From SIG459 sp045631645 (lineage in GTDB: Bacteria; Bacillota; Clostridia; Oscillospirales; Oscillospiraceae), in NCBI GenBank assembly GCA_045631645.1, contig JAZQVC010000026.1:1-14901 (forward strand): a stretch of DNA of 14,901 nucleotides, written 5' to 3'. Shown here in pieces: positions 4,815-11,182 of the stretch; the first letter of the stretch is position 1, and each line of letters opens with the position of its first letter. Under the pieces are notes generated by a model. The model was not told where the DNA came from. It made no database searches and saw only the letters and a program-made list of their open reading frames with translations. Made by a program: the position numbers and the translations under genes.

Positions 4815-7800
4815 TTATTTATGACAGTGGAGCATAGAGCGCTTTTCTGCTTCGCCCAATTCTTCACCAAGCTTCACTGCAGGCTCATTTTGCTGAGAGG
4901 CTCGGATTTCCGCATTTTCGTCCGTACTGCAAAGGGTCTTGCTGCGTGCTTTCTGACGGAAAAGGTTGCGGTAAGCATCCGTAGGCTGTCCGCCGCCCAT
5001 GATGCAGCCTCCGGGACAGGCCATAACTTCTATAAGATGGAAGCTTTCTTCGCCTTTTTCCACCCGCTCAAGAAGCTTCTTTGCATTTTTAAGGCCGCTG
5101 ACGACAGCTATGCGCACACTCTCGCCCTCATACTCAGCCTCAATGCACTCACAAGCTTCAACAGCGCTGATGCGCTTCACCTGTGCGCGGGCTGCGGCGC
5201 GGGGAGAAAGGAAGCGCAGCACCGCTTCGGCAACGCCGCCGCTTACGCCGAAGATTGTGCCGCCGCCGGAGCCCATACGGAAAGGCTCGTCCGCAGCGCT
5301 TTCAGGGCAATTTGCGGCATTGAGACCCTCTTCCGCCATCCATTCCAGAAGTTCAGTGGTGGTCAGGGAGAAATCTATATCCTGCTTGCCCTCGGTATGG
5401 GAGCTTTCGCGGAGTATCTCCGCCTTTTTCGCGGTGCAGGGCATAATGGAAACGGAAACAATTTTTTTGCCCTCGCTTTGATCGCAATTCTCATAATGCT
5501 TTCGCATCAAAGCGCCCAGCATCTGCTGAGGGGAGCGGCATGAGGATATGTTTTCCTTAAATTGGGGCAGATTCTCCTCACAGTATTTCACCCAAGCAGG
5601 GCAGCAGCTTGTAAGAAGAGGCAGCTTTTCGCCTTTTTTGAGCCGCTCCAGAAACTCTTTGCCCTCCTCCATTGCGGTGAGGTCGGCGCCGAACACCGTA
5701 TCGTGAACACGATCGAAGCCCAGCTTCCGCAGAGCGCCCACTATCTTCGCCATGGAGTTTTCCTCCGCGGCAAAGCCGGCAAGCTCGCCCACACCAACGC
5801 GGACAGAGGGGGCAATCTGCGCCACCACCATGGTATCGGGGTCGGCAATGGCCTCTTTCACCATATCCACATTGTTTTTTATCCGCAGCGCACCTGTGGG
5901 GCAGGCCGCATGGCACTGACCGCAGCCCACGCAGGAGGTGGCACTCAGAGTTTCCGCTTTTGCGCGGATTCTTGTTATGCCATTTTCGTTTGCCATCTCA
6001 ATGGCGCCCACGCCCTGCACGCTGTGGCAGGTGCGCACGCACTCGCCGCAAAGTATGCATTTTTCAGGATCAATGACCACGCAGGGGGAGGATTCATCCG
6101 CAGGAAGGGGCAGGTAAAGGGGAGAATTATAATATCTCTCCTCAATATTGCAGTTATTGTTTTTATAGATGTTGCAAAGCAGGCTTCGCAGCTGATAAGA
6201 GCCCATATAGGGGTCGCAGCCATCGTCGCAACTTGTGAGCACATTGGCGTTGGACTCTCGCCAGCCATAGTCGGGAGCGCCTGCCTCGGGATACCACCAG
6301 CCGAAGTCGCAGTGGATAACTCTGGGGTCAAGATCGGGATCCAGCTTGGCTTTTTGGGTAATGCGGCCGCGGAAAGTGCGAATCCAGACCCAGTCGCCCT
6401 CTTCAATTCCGCGCTCTTTCGCCGTATCGGGGTGTATTGCCACTCTGGGGAAGGGGTACTGGCGGCGGAGAGAGCGAATCTGGCGGTTATTGGATATGAA
6501 ATACTGCATGCGTCTGCCGCCGATGCTGAGAATATAGGGAAATTCTCTTGACAGATCGGGGCGGCTGACAGGAGTTACAGGAGGCTCCTTCCAGAAGGGG
6601 AGCGGGTCGCCACCCACCGCCTCCAGCTCCGTTGACCAAAATTCATATTTGCCTGTGGGGGTGGGGAAACCGCCGCGGGTTTTATAATTATAATACTGTC
6701 GCTGGGGGGTATACCAGCCCTGCTCCTTCAGGCGGTCGAAGTTCAGCCCCTCCATTTCGGGATAGCGGCTTGCCATATCCTTCAGCTCACGCTCAAGAAG
6801 CTCCTTCTGGCTCTTTGCACCGTAATCAAGACCCATGCGCTTCAATATTTCGATATAAATGTCCTCATCGGGGCGTGCTTCGCCCACCTGCACCAGCTTT
6901 TGCTGGCAGAGGACGGTATGCTCGGCAAACTCAGGCATGCAGAAAACGCTGTCCAGCTCAGGCCACAACGCCGCAGGAAGCACGATATCCGCAATCGCCG
7001 CCGTGGGGGTCATGAAAACATCCGTTACAACGAAAAAGTCCAGATCCATCAGGCATAAGTGAACTCTCGAGCTGTCGGGAAGGGAGATAAGGGTGTTGTT
7101 GGCAAAAGAAAGCATAGCCCTGATTTTATAGGGATATTCCATTCTTATTGCGTCCAGCACCTGATGGGGATTTGCGTAGGGCTTCAGCATTCGGTAAGGA
7201 TAGCTGTTGATAAGTTTTTCGTTGGGAGCCTGAGGATTGCGCTTTGTGGGCACTATCTTTTTGCTCTCCACAAAGCCGCCGGGCACATCATAGCTGCCAA
7301 GCAGCGCAGGAAGGAAGTATATGGCGCGGCTTGTGTGGGTTGCATTGAAGCCATGCTCAAAGGCGCAGCCCCATTCCAGCGCCATGGGGGTGTTTTCCGC
7401 CATCATTCGGGCGGCACGGATTATATCCTTGGTAGGCACCCATGTGATCTCGCTGACCTTTCGCACCTCGTATTCTTCGGCGCGGCGAGCCAGTTCCTCA
7501 AAGCCATAGCTCCAGTTTTCCACGAATTCGTGGTCATAGAGATCCTCATGGATGATAACATTTATTATAGCCATGGCCAAAGCGCCGTCCGTGCCGGGAC
7601 GGATTTTAAGCCACAGGTCGGCATGCTCCGCCATCTCCGTTTTCACAGGGTCAATGACAATAAGCTTTGTGCCGTTTTTGGCGCATTCCTTGGGATGCCA
7701 CTGCAATTCGCCGTCGGCACCGCTGACGGCGGGGTTTGCGCCCCACACAACAAGGCATTTGGGCTTTTTCTCCCCGTAATAATCCACGCAGCCATAGGTT

Positions 7801-8258
7801 CCCGAAGTGGAAAAACCTGCATTTTTGCGAGGTCCGAGGCATATCAGCGCACCGGAAGAGGTGATATTGGGCGTTCCGAGGGCGCCAGTGAAGCGCCACA
7901 GATAGGGCACAACATGGCGTCCCGTGCCCGTGATTGCGGATATGCACTCAGGGCCATATTTATTGCGCAGCACATTAAGGCGCTCAGCGATGGTGTCCAG
8001 CGCGTCATCCCAGCTTATCCGCACCCATTCTCCGCTTCCGCGAGGTCCGTTGCGCTTGAGGGGGTACAGAAGGCGGTCGGGGTGGTACATCTGCTCAATT
8101 ATAGTAAGACCCTTTTCGCAGCCCCGTCCCATATTCAGGGGGGCATCGGGGTCGGGTCGGGCATTTACAACCTTGCCGTCTTCAACCGTGAGAATATATA
8201 CGCAGCCACCATGGCAGCCGCGGCAGGCAGTGCGAAATTCGTTTTTCTTCAGCTCCAC
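4815..8258 (-). CDS. Single-chain fusion: molybdopterin oxidoreductase + 2[4Fe-4S] ferredoxin + [FeFe]-hydrogenase
   Basis: One 1147-residue cytoplasmic protein holds two complete redox enzymes. Residues 1-55 bind a [4Fe-4S] cluster (Cys12, 15, 19, 47). Residues 55-570 form the Mo/W-bisMGD catalytic domain, with Cys140 aligned to the metal ligand of formate dehydrogenase H and NapA. Residues 570-700 look like the C-terminal MGD-binding domain. Next comes a two-cluster ferredoxin domain (Cys734/737/740/744 and Cys776/779/782/786). The [FeFe]-hydrogenase core follows with all H-cluster motifs: TSCCPAW (883-889), MPCTAKKAE (939-947) and E-x-M-A-C-P-G-G-C-x-x-G-G-G-Q-P (1077-1091), then the small-subunit tail to the end. 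The start is GTG at 8258, with AAAGGAG seven bases upstream; there is no Tat or Sec leader. No NADH-binding, maturase or partner gene is nearby. It should couple a Mo-site reaction to H2 chemistry. His141 and the RGQN segment of formate dehydrogenases are absent, so formate is not assured. Domain calls are certain; the substrate is unknown. Confidence 0.93.
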   Translation of the reverse strand: MELKKNEFRTACRGCHGGCVYILTVEDGKVVNARPDPDAPLNMGRGCEKGLTIIEQMYHPDRLLYPLKRNGPRGSGEWVRISWDDALDTIAERLNVLRNKYGPECISAITGTGRHVVPYLWRFTGALGTPNITSSGALICLGPRKNAGFSTSGTYGCVDYYGEKKPKCLVVWGANPAVSGADGELQWHPKECAKNGTKLIVIDPVKTEMAEHADLWLKIRPGTDGALAMAIINVIIHEDLYDHEFVENWSYGFEELARRAEEYEVRKVSEITWVPTKDIIRAARMMAENTPMALEWGCAFEHGFNATHTSRAIYFLPALLGSYDVPGGFVESKKIVPTKRNPQAPNEKLINSYPYRMLKPYANPHQVLDAIRMEYPYKIRAMLSFANNTLISLPDSSRVHLCLMDLDFFVVTDVFMTPTAAIADIVLPAALWPELDSVFCMPEFAEHTVLCQQKLVQVGEARPDEDIYIEILKRMGLDYGAKSQKELLERELKDMASRYPEMEGLNFDRLKEQGWYTPQRQYYNYKTRGGFPTPTGKYEFWSTELEAVGGDPLPFWKEPPVTPVSRPDLSREFPYILSIGGRRMQYFISNNRQIRSLRRQYPFPRVAIHPDTAKERGIEEGDWVWIRTFRGRITQKAKLDPDLDPRVIHCDFGWWYPEAGAPDYGWRESNANVLTSCDDGCDPYMGSYQLRSLLCNIYKNNNCNIEERYYNSPLYLPLPADESSPCVVIDPEKCILCGECVRTCHSVQGVGAIEMANENGITRIRAKAETLSATSCVGCGQCHAACPTGALRIKNNVDMVKEAIADPDTMVVAQIAPSVRVGVGELAGFAAEENSMAKIVGALRKLGFDRVHDTVFGADLTAMEEGKEFLERLKKGEKLPLLTSCCPAWVKYCEENLPQFKENISSCRSPQQMLGALMRKHYENCDQSEGKKIVSVSIMPCTAKKAEILRESSHTEGKQDIDFSLTTTELLEWMAEEGLNAANCPESAADEPFRMGSGGGTIFGVSGGVAEAVLRFLSPRAAARAQVKRISAVEACECIEAEYEGESVRIAVVSGLKNAKKLLERVEKGEESFHLIEVMACPGGCIMGGGQPTDAYRNLFRQKARSKTLCSTDENAEIRASQQNEPAVKLGEELGEAEKRSMLHCHK

Positions 8259-8310
8259 CGAAATTCTCCTTTCTCCCTCAAAAAAATTGTTCTTAACACA
8301 ATATATTTAC

Positions 8311-8339
8311 AGTATAACGCGAAAAAGGGTATATGTAAA
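8311..8339 (-). promoter_or_regulatory. Predicted sigma-A promoter of the fused hydrogenase gene
   Basis: TTTACA (8339-8334) and TATACT (8316-8311) lie 17 bases apart on the minus strand, each one base from consensus. The predicted start of transcription is near 8304, giving a leader of about 45 bases. It lies downstream of two terminators, so the gene appears to be transcribed alone. Confidence 0.7.
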
Positions 8340-8360
8340 ATCAAATATTTGAAACGCAAA

Positions 8361-8388
8361 ACAAAAAAGCCCTCCCAATCGGGAGAGC
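8361..8388 (-). terminator. Minus-strand intrinsic terminator upstream of the hydrogenase promoter
   Basis: On the minus strand GCTCTCCC, a GATT loop and GGGAGGGC form an 8-bp stem with one G-U pair (8388-8369), followed directly by TTTTTTG and more T. It would stop transcripts coming from the rpsT side through the repeat block before the hydrogenase promoter. Confidence 0.75.
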
Positions 8389-8393
8389 AACAT

Positions 8394-8504
8394 GGGCGGA
8401 CGCATCGGTCCGCCCCTACAGTGAATTATCAAATCCCCCAGTCCGCTTCGCAGACAGCCCCCTTTACAAGGGGGCCTTTAAAGCCTCCCTTGTGTAAAGG
8501 GAGG
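8394..8504. repeat. Composite of dispersed hairpin repeats
   Basis: Three successive palindromes are visible. GGGCGGAC (8394-8401) pairs with 8408-8415; GCCCCC (8457-8462) pairs with 8470-8475; CCTCCCTT (8484-8491) pairs with 8497-8504. The last shares 20 identical bases with 3597-3616. G+C-rich intergenic hairpins of this look, with GAGCAAAGCGAGGCGGAGGG trailing (8510-8528), are widespread multi-copy elements in Oscillospiraceae genomes; that statement is from general knowledge. They probably do not encode anything and may act at the RNA level or be mobile palindromes. Confidence 0.75.
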
Positions 8505-8581
8505 TGCCGAGCAAAGCGAGGCGGAGGGATTGTCCCTCGTACCGTTCCCCACAGAGGGGTGCAGCCTTAAAAGGTGCATAT

Positions 8582-8628
8582 AAAAAAATAAAACCGCTTC
8601 TTCACATGAGAGGGGTGTGAAAAAACGG
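8582..8628 (-). terminator. rpsT terminator
   Basis: On the minus strand a 13-bp stem with two G-U pairs (CCGTTTTTTCACA, 8628-8616, with 8606-8594) and a nine-base loop is followed by TTTTATTTTTTTAT. It starts 12 bases after the rpsT stop codon. Confidence 0.85.
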
Positions 8629-8640
8629 TGTTTATTTTAA

Positions 8641-8907
8641 TCACTCAGCCATTTCGTTGAGCTTCAGAGTCATCTGGCTCTTCTTGTGAGCGGCCTTGTT
8701 CTTGTGGATCAGGTTCTTGCCTGCTGCCTTGTCAACAGCTTTGACAGCCACTTTATAGGTGCTGACGGCTGCTTCCTTGTTGCCCTCGGCAACGGCTGCA
8801 TCGAATTTCTTGACTGCGGTTCTGAGAGCGCTGCGCTCTGCCTTGTTCTTAGCATAACGAGCCTTAGCAAGCTGGTCTCTCTTCGCGGAAGACTTAATGT
8901 TGGCCAT
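8641..8907 (-). CDS. rpsT: 30S ribosomal protein S20 (bS20)
   Basis: This 88-residue, highly basic and alanine-rich protein matches bS20 throughout. It begins MANIKSSAKR, has the K-N-K-A-x-R-S-A-L-R-T segment (about 21-31), the helix V-D-K-A-A-G-K-N-L-I-H-K-N-K-A-A-H-K (about 58-75) and the usual length of 85-90 residues. S20 is a primary binder of 16S rRNA in the 30S body, important for early small-subunit assembly. AGGAGGAGG lies a few bases upstream of the start. It has its own promoter and terminator and is divergent from gpr, an arrangement known from other Clostridia. The roughly 75-base leader could host autoregulation, as S20 represses its own translation in other bacteria, but no specific structure was recognised. 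Confidence 0.97.
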   Translation of the reverse strand: MANIKSSAKRDQLAKARYAKNKAERSALRTAVKKFDAAVAEGNKEAAVSTYKVAVKAVDKAAGKNLIHKNKAAHKKSQMTLKLNEMAE

Positions 8908-8989
8908 GTTTCAATCGCCACCTCCTCCTATAAGTATAAACGGTCAAATGCACTGTATACGGCACGGCGCATATGGACACACGAATGGT

Positions 8990-9018
8990 ATTATAAAGGC
9001 AAGTGATTGAAAAATCAA
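8990..9018 (-). promoter_or_regulatory. Predicted strong sigma-A promoter of rpsT
   Basis: TTGATT (9018-9013) and a perfect TATAAT (8995-8990) are 17 bases apart on the minus strand. Transcription would begin near 8983, leaving a leader of about 75 bases before the rpsT start. Confidence 0.75.
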
Positions 9019-9045
9019 GAGTTTTTTAAACTTTTTTTGAAAAAA

Positions 9046-9075
9046 TACATATATTTTTTTGTTCGGCGCACACTA
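9046..9075 (+). promoter_or_regulatory. Possible forespore (sigma-G/F type) promoter of gpr
   Basis: CACACTA (9069-9075) differs by one base from the sigma-G -10 consensus CATACTA. It follows TACATA (9046-9051), a four-of-six match to the -35 TGAATA, at 17 bases. gpr is a forespore gene in known sporeformers, which supports the reading, and no good sigma-A promoter is seen. The match is partial. Confidence 0.45.
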
Positions 9076-9111
9076 CTACAAAATCTTGATTTTTAAGAGA
9101 GGCAAGGCACA

Positions 9112-10014
9112 ATGAGTAGTGGATTCCGAACAGATCTTGCAATAGAATCAGAGCCTTTTTTCTCCTCCCCAAATCCCTCCGAGAATATTTTCCCCGGTTT
9201 GAACTGCAACGAAAGGCGCTGCGGAAGCTTCACCGTTCACACCGTGGAGGTGCTTGATGAGCAGGGAGAGAAAGCTTTGGGCAAGCCCAAGGGGAAATAT
9301 ATAAGCGTGGAACTTTCTTCCCTGCTGCAGCGAAAAGAAAATGCCTTTTCCGAAGCCTGCCACTTGCTGGCCGACGAGCTTCGCGCTCTTATGCATTTTC
9401 CAGTTTTTTCCAGCGTTCTGGTGGCAGGGCTTGGCAACCGCGACATCACCCCCGACGCGGTTGGACCGATCGCGGTTGATAATCTCATGGTCACAAGGCA
9501 TCTCAGGACAGCGCTCCCTCAGCATTTTGGCTCTTTTCGAAGTGTAAGCGGACTTTGCAGCGGAGTTTTGGGCACAACGGGCATAGAAAGCGGCGAGATA
9601 ATAGCCGCCGTATGCAAGGCAATCAAACCCTCTGCCCTCATCGCCGTTGACGCCCTCGCCGCAAGAAGCACAGATCGCCTTTGCCGCACCGTCCAGATTT
9701 CCAACGCAGGCATAGTCCCCGGATCGGGAGTCGGAAACGCAAGACCCGCCCTAGACGAGAAAACTCTGGGAATTCCCGTAATCGCCGTCGGCGTGCCCAC
9801 AGTTGTTGACGCGGCCACCCTTGCCTACGATCTTATGAGAAGTTCGGGCTTGGATATAGACCCCCATAGCCTGAAATCAGACGGAAAACTTATAGTCACT
9901 CCCGGGGACATAGATAAAAGCGTTCGTGATGTTTCCAAGCTTATCGCTTACGCAATCAACTTAGCTCTCCACGAGGATATCACCTTGGAAGATATAGATA
10001 TGTTCTTATCATAA
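9112..10014 (+). CDS. gpr: GPR endopeptidase (germination protease for small acid-soluble spore proteins)
   Basis: This 300-residue protein is a member of peptidase family A25. GPR is made as a zymogen in the forespore, processes itself, and during germination degrades the DNA-coating small acid-soluble proteins to amino acids. Visible hallmarks are the N-terminal F-R-T-D-L-A-I-E around the propeptide region, GLGNRDITPDAVGP at 106-119 and I-A-V-D-A-L-A-A-R-S at 177-186. Asp115 and Asp180 align with the catalytic Asp127 and Asp193 of Bacillus GPR, with nearly the same distance between them. It is shorter than the roughly 370-residue Bacillus enzyme, mainly at the N-terminus and inserts. A weak ribosome binding site (AGAGG) precedes the ATG. 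It is the clearest sign that this organism belongs to an endospore-forming lineage. No other sporulation gene is in the window. Confidence 0.95.
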   Translation: MSSGFRTDLAIESEPFFSSPNPSENIFPGLNCNERRCGSFTVHTVEVLDEQGEKALGKPKGKYISVELSSLLQRKENAFSEACHLLADELRALMHFPVFSSVLVAGLGNRDITPDAVGPIAVDNLMVTRHLRTALPQHFGSFRSVSGLCSGVLGTTGIESGEIIAAVCKAIKPSALIAVDALAARSTDRLCRTVQISNAGIVPGSGVGNARPALDEKTLGIPVIAVGVPTVVDAATLAYDLMRSSGLDIDPHSLKSDGKLIVTPGDIDKSVRDVSKLIAYAINLALHEDITLEDIDMFLS

Positions 10015-10046
10015 AAAAGGGCGCTGCCAAAATGCAGCGCCCTTTT
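10015..10046. terminator. Bidirectional terminator between gpr and prmA
   Basis: AAAA plus GGGCGCTGC (10015-10027) pairs exactly with GCAGCGCCC plus TTTT (10034-10046) around a six-base loop. It is T-rich on both strands and serves the converging gpr and prmA transcripts. A parS site overlaps its last base. Confidence 0.92.
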
Positions 10047-10061
10047 GTTTCACGTGAAACA
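10046..10061. promoter_or_regulatory. parS: parS centromere site 1
   Basis: TGTTTCACGTGAAACA is a perfect 16-base palindrome and matches the consensus parS bound by Spo0J/ParB of Firmicutes. It abuts the gpr/prmA terminator, 12 bases downstream of the prmA stop codon. Confidence 0.95.
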
Positions 10062-10072
10062 TTTTTCACGTT

Positions 10073-10993
10073 TTATTTGCATACATAGCAATTCCACTCT
10101 TCTTCGTGGCAATGCTCCAGAATTTCAAAGCCATTTGCCTCCAAGGCAGCGCGGACTTCCGCCTCTCTGCCGTCAATGATGCCGGAGCAGATGAAAACGG
10201 CGTTTTCTGCCATAAAGCGGCGGACAAATGCGGAAAGAGGAATGATAACATCGCTTACGATGTTGGCAAGAACGATGTCATAGCCATCGCCGAGGAACTT
10301 TCTCATGCCCTCGTCGGAGAGGATATCTCCGGCGTAAACTTTGAAGCGGTCCTCGCCTATACCGTTGAGAGACGCATTATCTCCAGCCACATCGGGAGCC
10401 TTGGGGTCAATATCGCAGCCCACAACTTTGTCGCAGCCCAGCACAGCGGCGCCAATTCCCAATATTCCGCTGCCGCAGCCCAGATCCAGAACCTTTTTGC
10501 CTGCCTCAGCGAATTTTTCAAGGCGATGGAGGCACATTCTGGTGGTGGCATGGCTGCCGGTGCCAAAAATGAGACCGGGGTCAAGGCGAAGGGCAACGCG
10601 GCCTTCAAGATCGGGATTTTCCCATTCAGGGATAACAAGGAATTTTTCGCCTATTTTGAGGGGCTTATAAAATTCGCGCCAGTTATTTTCCCAGTCGCTG
10701 TCATCCACGGTGGCGCAGTCTATCTCCAGACCAAGCTCGGCACGGATTTTGGCCAGCATGGCTTTTCCTTCCTCGTCATCGGAAAGATAGAACTTGATGC
10801 GGCTGAGACCCTTGAAGCGGTCGTTGAGCTCGTCATCCACGTAGTCCCAATACTGATGGTTATTTTCAAGGAAGTTCTTAAAATCTTCCTCGTCTTCTAT
10901 GCACATACCCTCAACGCCAAGATCCGCAAGGCGGAGGCAGAGAAGGTCTATCTCCTTGCTTGTTGTTGCAATTGCAGCTTCTATCCAACGCAT
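10073..10993 (-). CDS. prmA: Ribosomal protein L11 methyltransferase
   Basis: This 306-residue SAM-dependent enzyme methylates amino groups of ribosomal protein L11. The N-terminal domain (M-R-W-I-E onward, about 1-110) is the L11-recognition part. The linker contains L-D-P-G-L-I-F-G-T-G-S-H-A-T-T-R (137-152), a PrmA hallmark. The methyltransferase core has VLDLGCGSGILGIGA at 168-182 (SAM motif I) and L-A-N-I-V-S-D at 242-248 (the N-I substrate motif). The start at 10993 is chosen because AAAGGAG lies about nine bases upstream and the conserved W-I-E begins directly after it; a frame opening upstream at 11053 adds twenty unrelated residues and overlaps the -35 of its promoter. It runs opposite to parA, with two parS sites in the gap between them. 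Confidence 0.95.
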   Translation of the reverse strand: MRWIEAAIATTSKEIDLLCLRLADLGVEGMCIEDEEDFKNFLENNHQYWDYVDDELNDRFKGLSRIKFYLSDDEEGKAMLAKIRAELGLEIDCATVDDSDWENNWREFYKPLKIGEKFLVIPEWENPDLEGRVALRLDPGLIFGTGSHATTRMCLHRLEKFAEAGKKVLDLGCGSGILGIGAAVLGCDKVVGCDIDPKAPDVAGDNASLNGIGEDRFKVYAGDILSDEGMRKFLGDGYDIVLANIVSDVIIPLSAFVRRFMAENAVFICSGIIDGREAEVRAALEANGFEILEHCHEEEWNCYVCK

Positions 10994-11024
10994 AATCAGC
11001 AACTCCTTTAATTTTGTTGCTTCA

Positions 11025-11053
11025 ATTCTATAAGCTTTGCCCCAAGCTGTCAA
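11025..11053 (-). promoter_or_regulatory. Predicted sigma-A promoter of prmA
   Basis: A perfect TTGACA (11053-11048) and TAGAAT (11030-11025) are 17 bases apart on the minus strand, about 32 bases upstream of the prmA ATG. This also argues against the longer prmA frame beginning at 11053. Confidence 0.75.
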
Positions 11054-11068
11054 GGGTGGGACTTTTTA

Positions 11069-11084
11069 TGTTTCACGTGAAACA
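11069..11084. promoter_or_regulatory. parS: parS centromere site 2
   Basis: A perfect TGTTTCACGTGAAACA lies between the divergent prmA and parA promoters, 15 bases upstream of the prmA -35 box. It is identical to site 1. Confidence 0.95.
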
Positions 11085-11097
11085 AAATTGCGAAAAA

Positions 11098-11113
11098 AGT
11101 TTCACGTGAAACA
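11098..11113. promoter_or_regulatory. parS: parS centromere site 3
   Basis: AGTTTCACGTGAAACA matches the parS consensus at 15 of 16 positions. It ends 9 bases upstream of the parA -35 box and 13 bases from site 2, so ParB loaded here could repress the parAB promoter. Confidence 0.93.
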
Positions 11114-11122
11114 AGGGAATTG

Positions 11123-11150
11123 TTGAAAATTTCGTAAATAGTGTTATAAT
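11123..11150 (+). promoter_or_regulatory. Predicted promoter of parA-parB
   Basis: TTGAAA (11123-11128) and TATAAT (11145-11150) are 16 bases apart, with a TG extension one base before the -10, giving an extended -10 promoter. It lies just downstream of two parS sites. Confidence 0.75.
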
Positions 11151-11182
11151 GTGTAGTTAGATAAATAATAAAGGAGAAAGAT

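Larger units (their letters stand above)
8259..8640. other. Non-coding stretch between the hydrogenase gene and rpsT
   Basis: This 382-base stretch holds no credible gene. From the hydrogenase side it contains the hydrogenase promoter (8311-8339), a minus-strand terminator (8361-8388), a composite of at least three hairpin repeats (8394-8504) with a trailing G+C-rich segment to about 8560, and the rpsT terminator (8582-8628). The plus-strand open frame running through it is the shadow of the hydrogenase gene extended into repeats. Confidence 0.8.

Noticed and set aside
4815..8258. Calling the fusion a formate hydrogenlyase or hydrogen-dependent CO2 reductase
   Set aside because: The layout invites it, but His141 and the RGQN-containing segment of formate dehydrogenases are missing, so the substrate should be left open.
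4815..8258. An electron-bifurcating or NADH-linked hydrogenase complex
   Set aside because: No flavin/NADH-binding (HydB/NuoF-like) or HydC/NuoE-like subunit is fused or adjacent.
8394..8504. A CRISPR array or tRNA cluster in the hairpin-rich intergenic block
   Set aside because: The hairpins differ from one another with no regular spacing, and no cloverleaf or T-loop sequence is seen.
7059..8570. A plus-strand open frame of about 503 codons across the hydrogenase gene start and the repeat block
   Set aside because: It is antisense to an unmistakable Mo-oxidoreductase and runs into hairpin repeats, with composition like a shadow frame.
10062..10077. A fourth parS-like sequence (TTTTTCACG half-site) next to site 1
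   Set aside because: Only the left half matches and the palindrome is broken. It overlaps the prmA stop codon and is likely chance.
10106..11011. A plus-strand open frame of about 301 codons opposite prmA
   Set aside because: It is a shadow of prmA. The methyltransferase motifs on the minus strand are complete.
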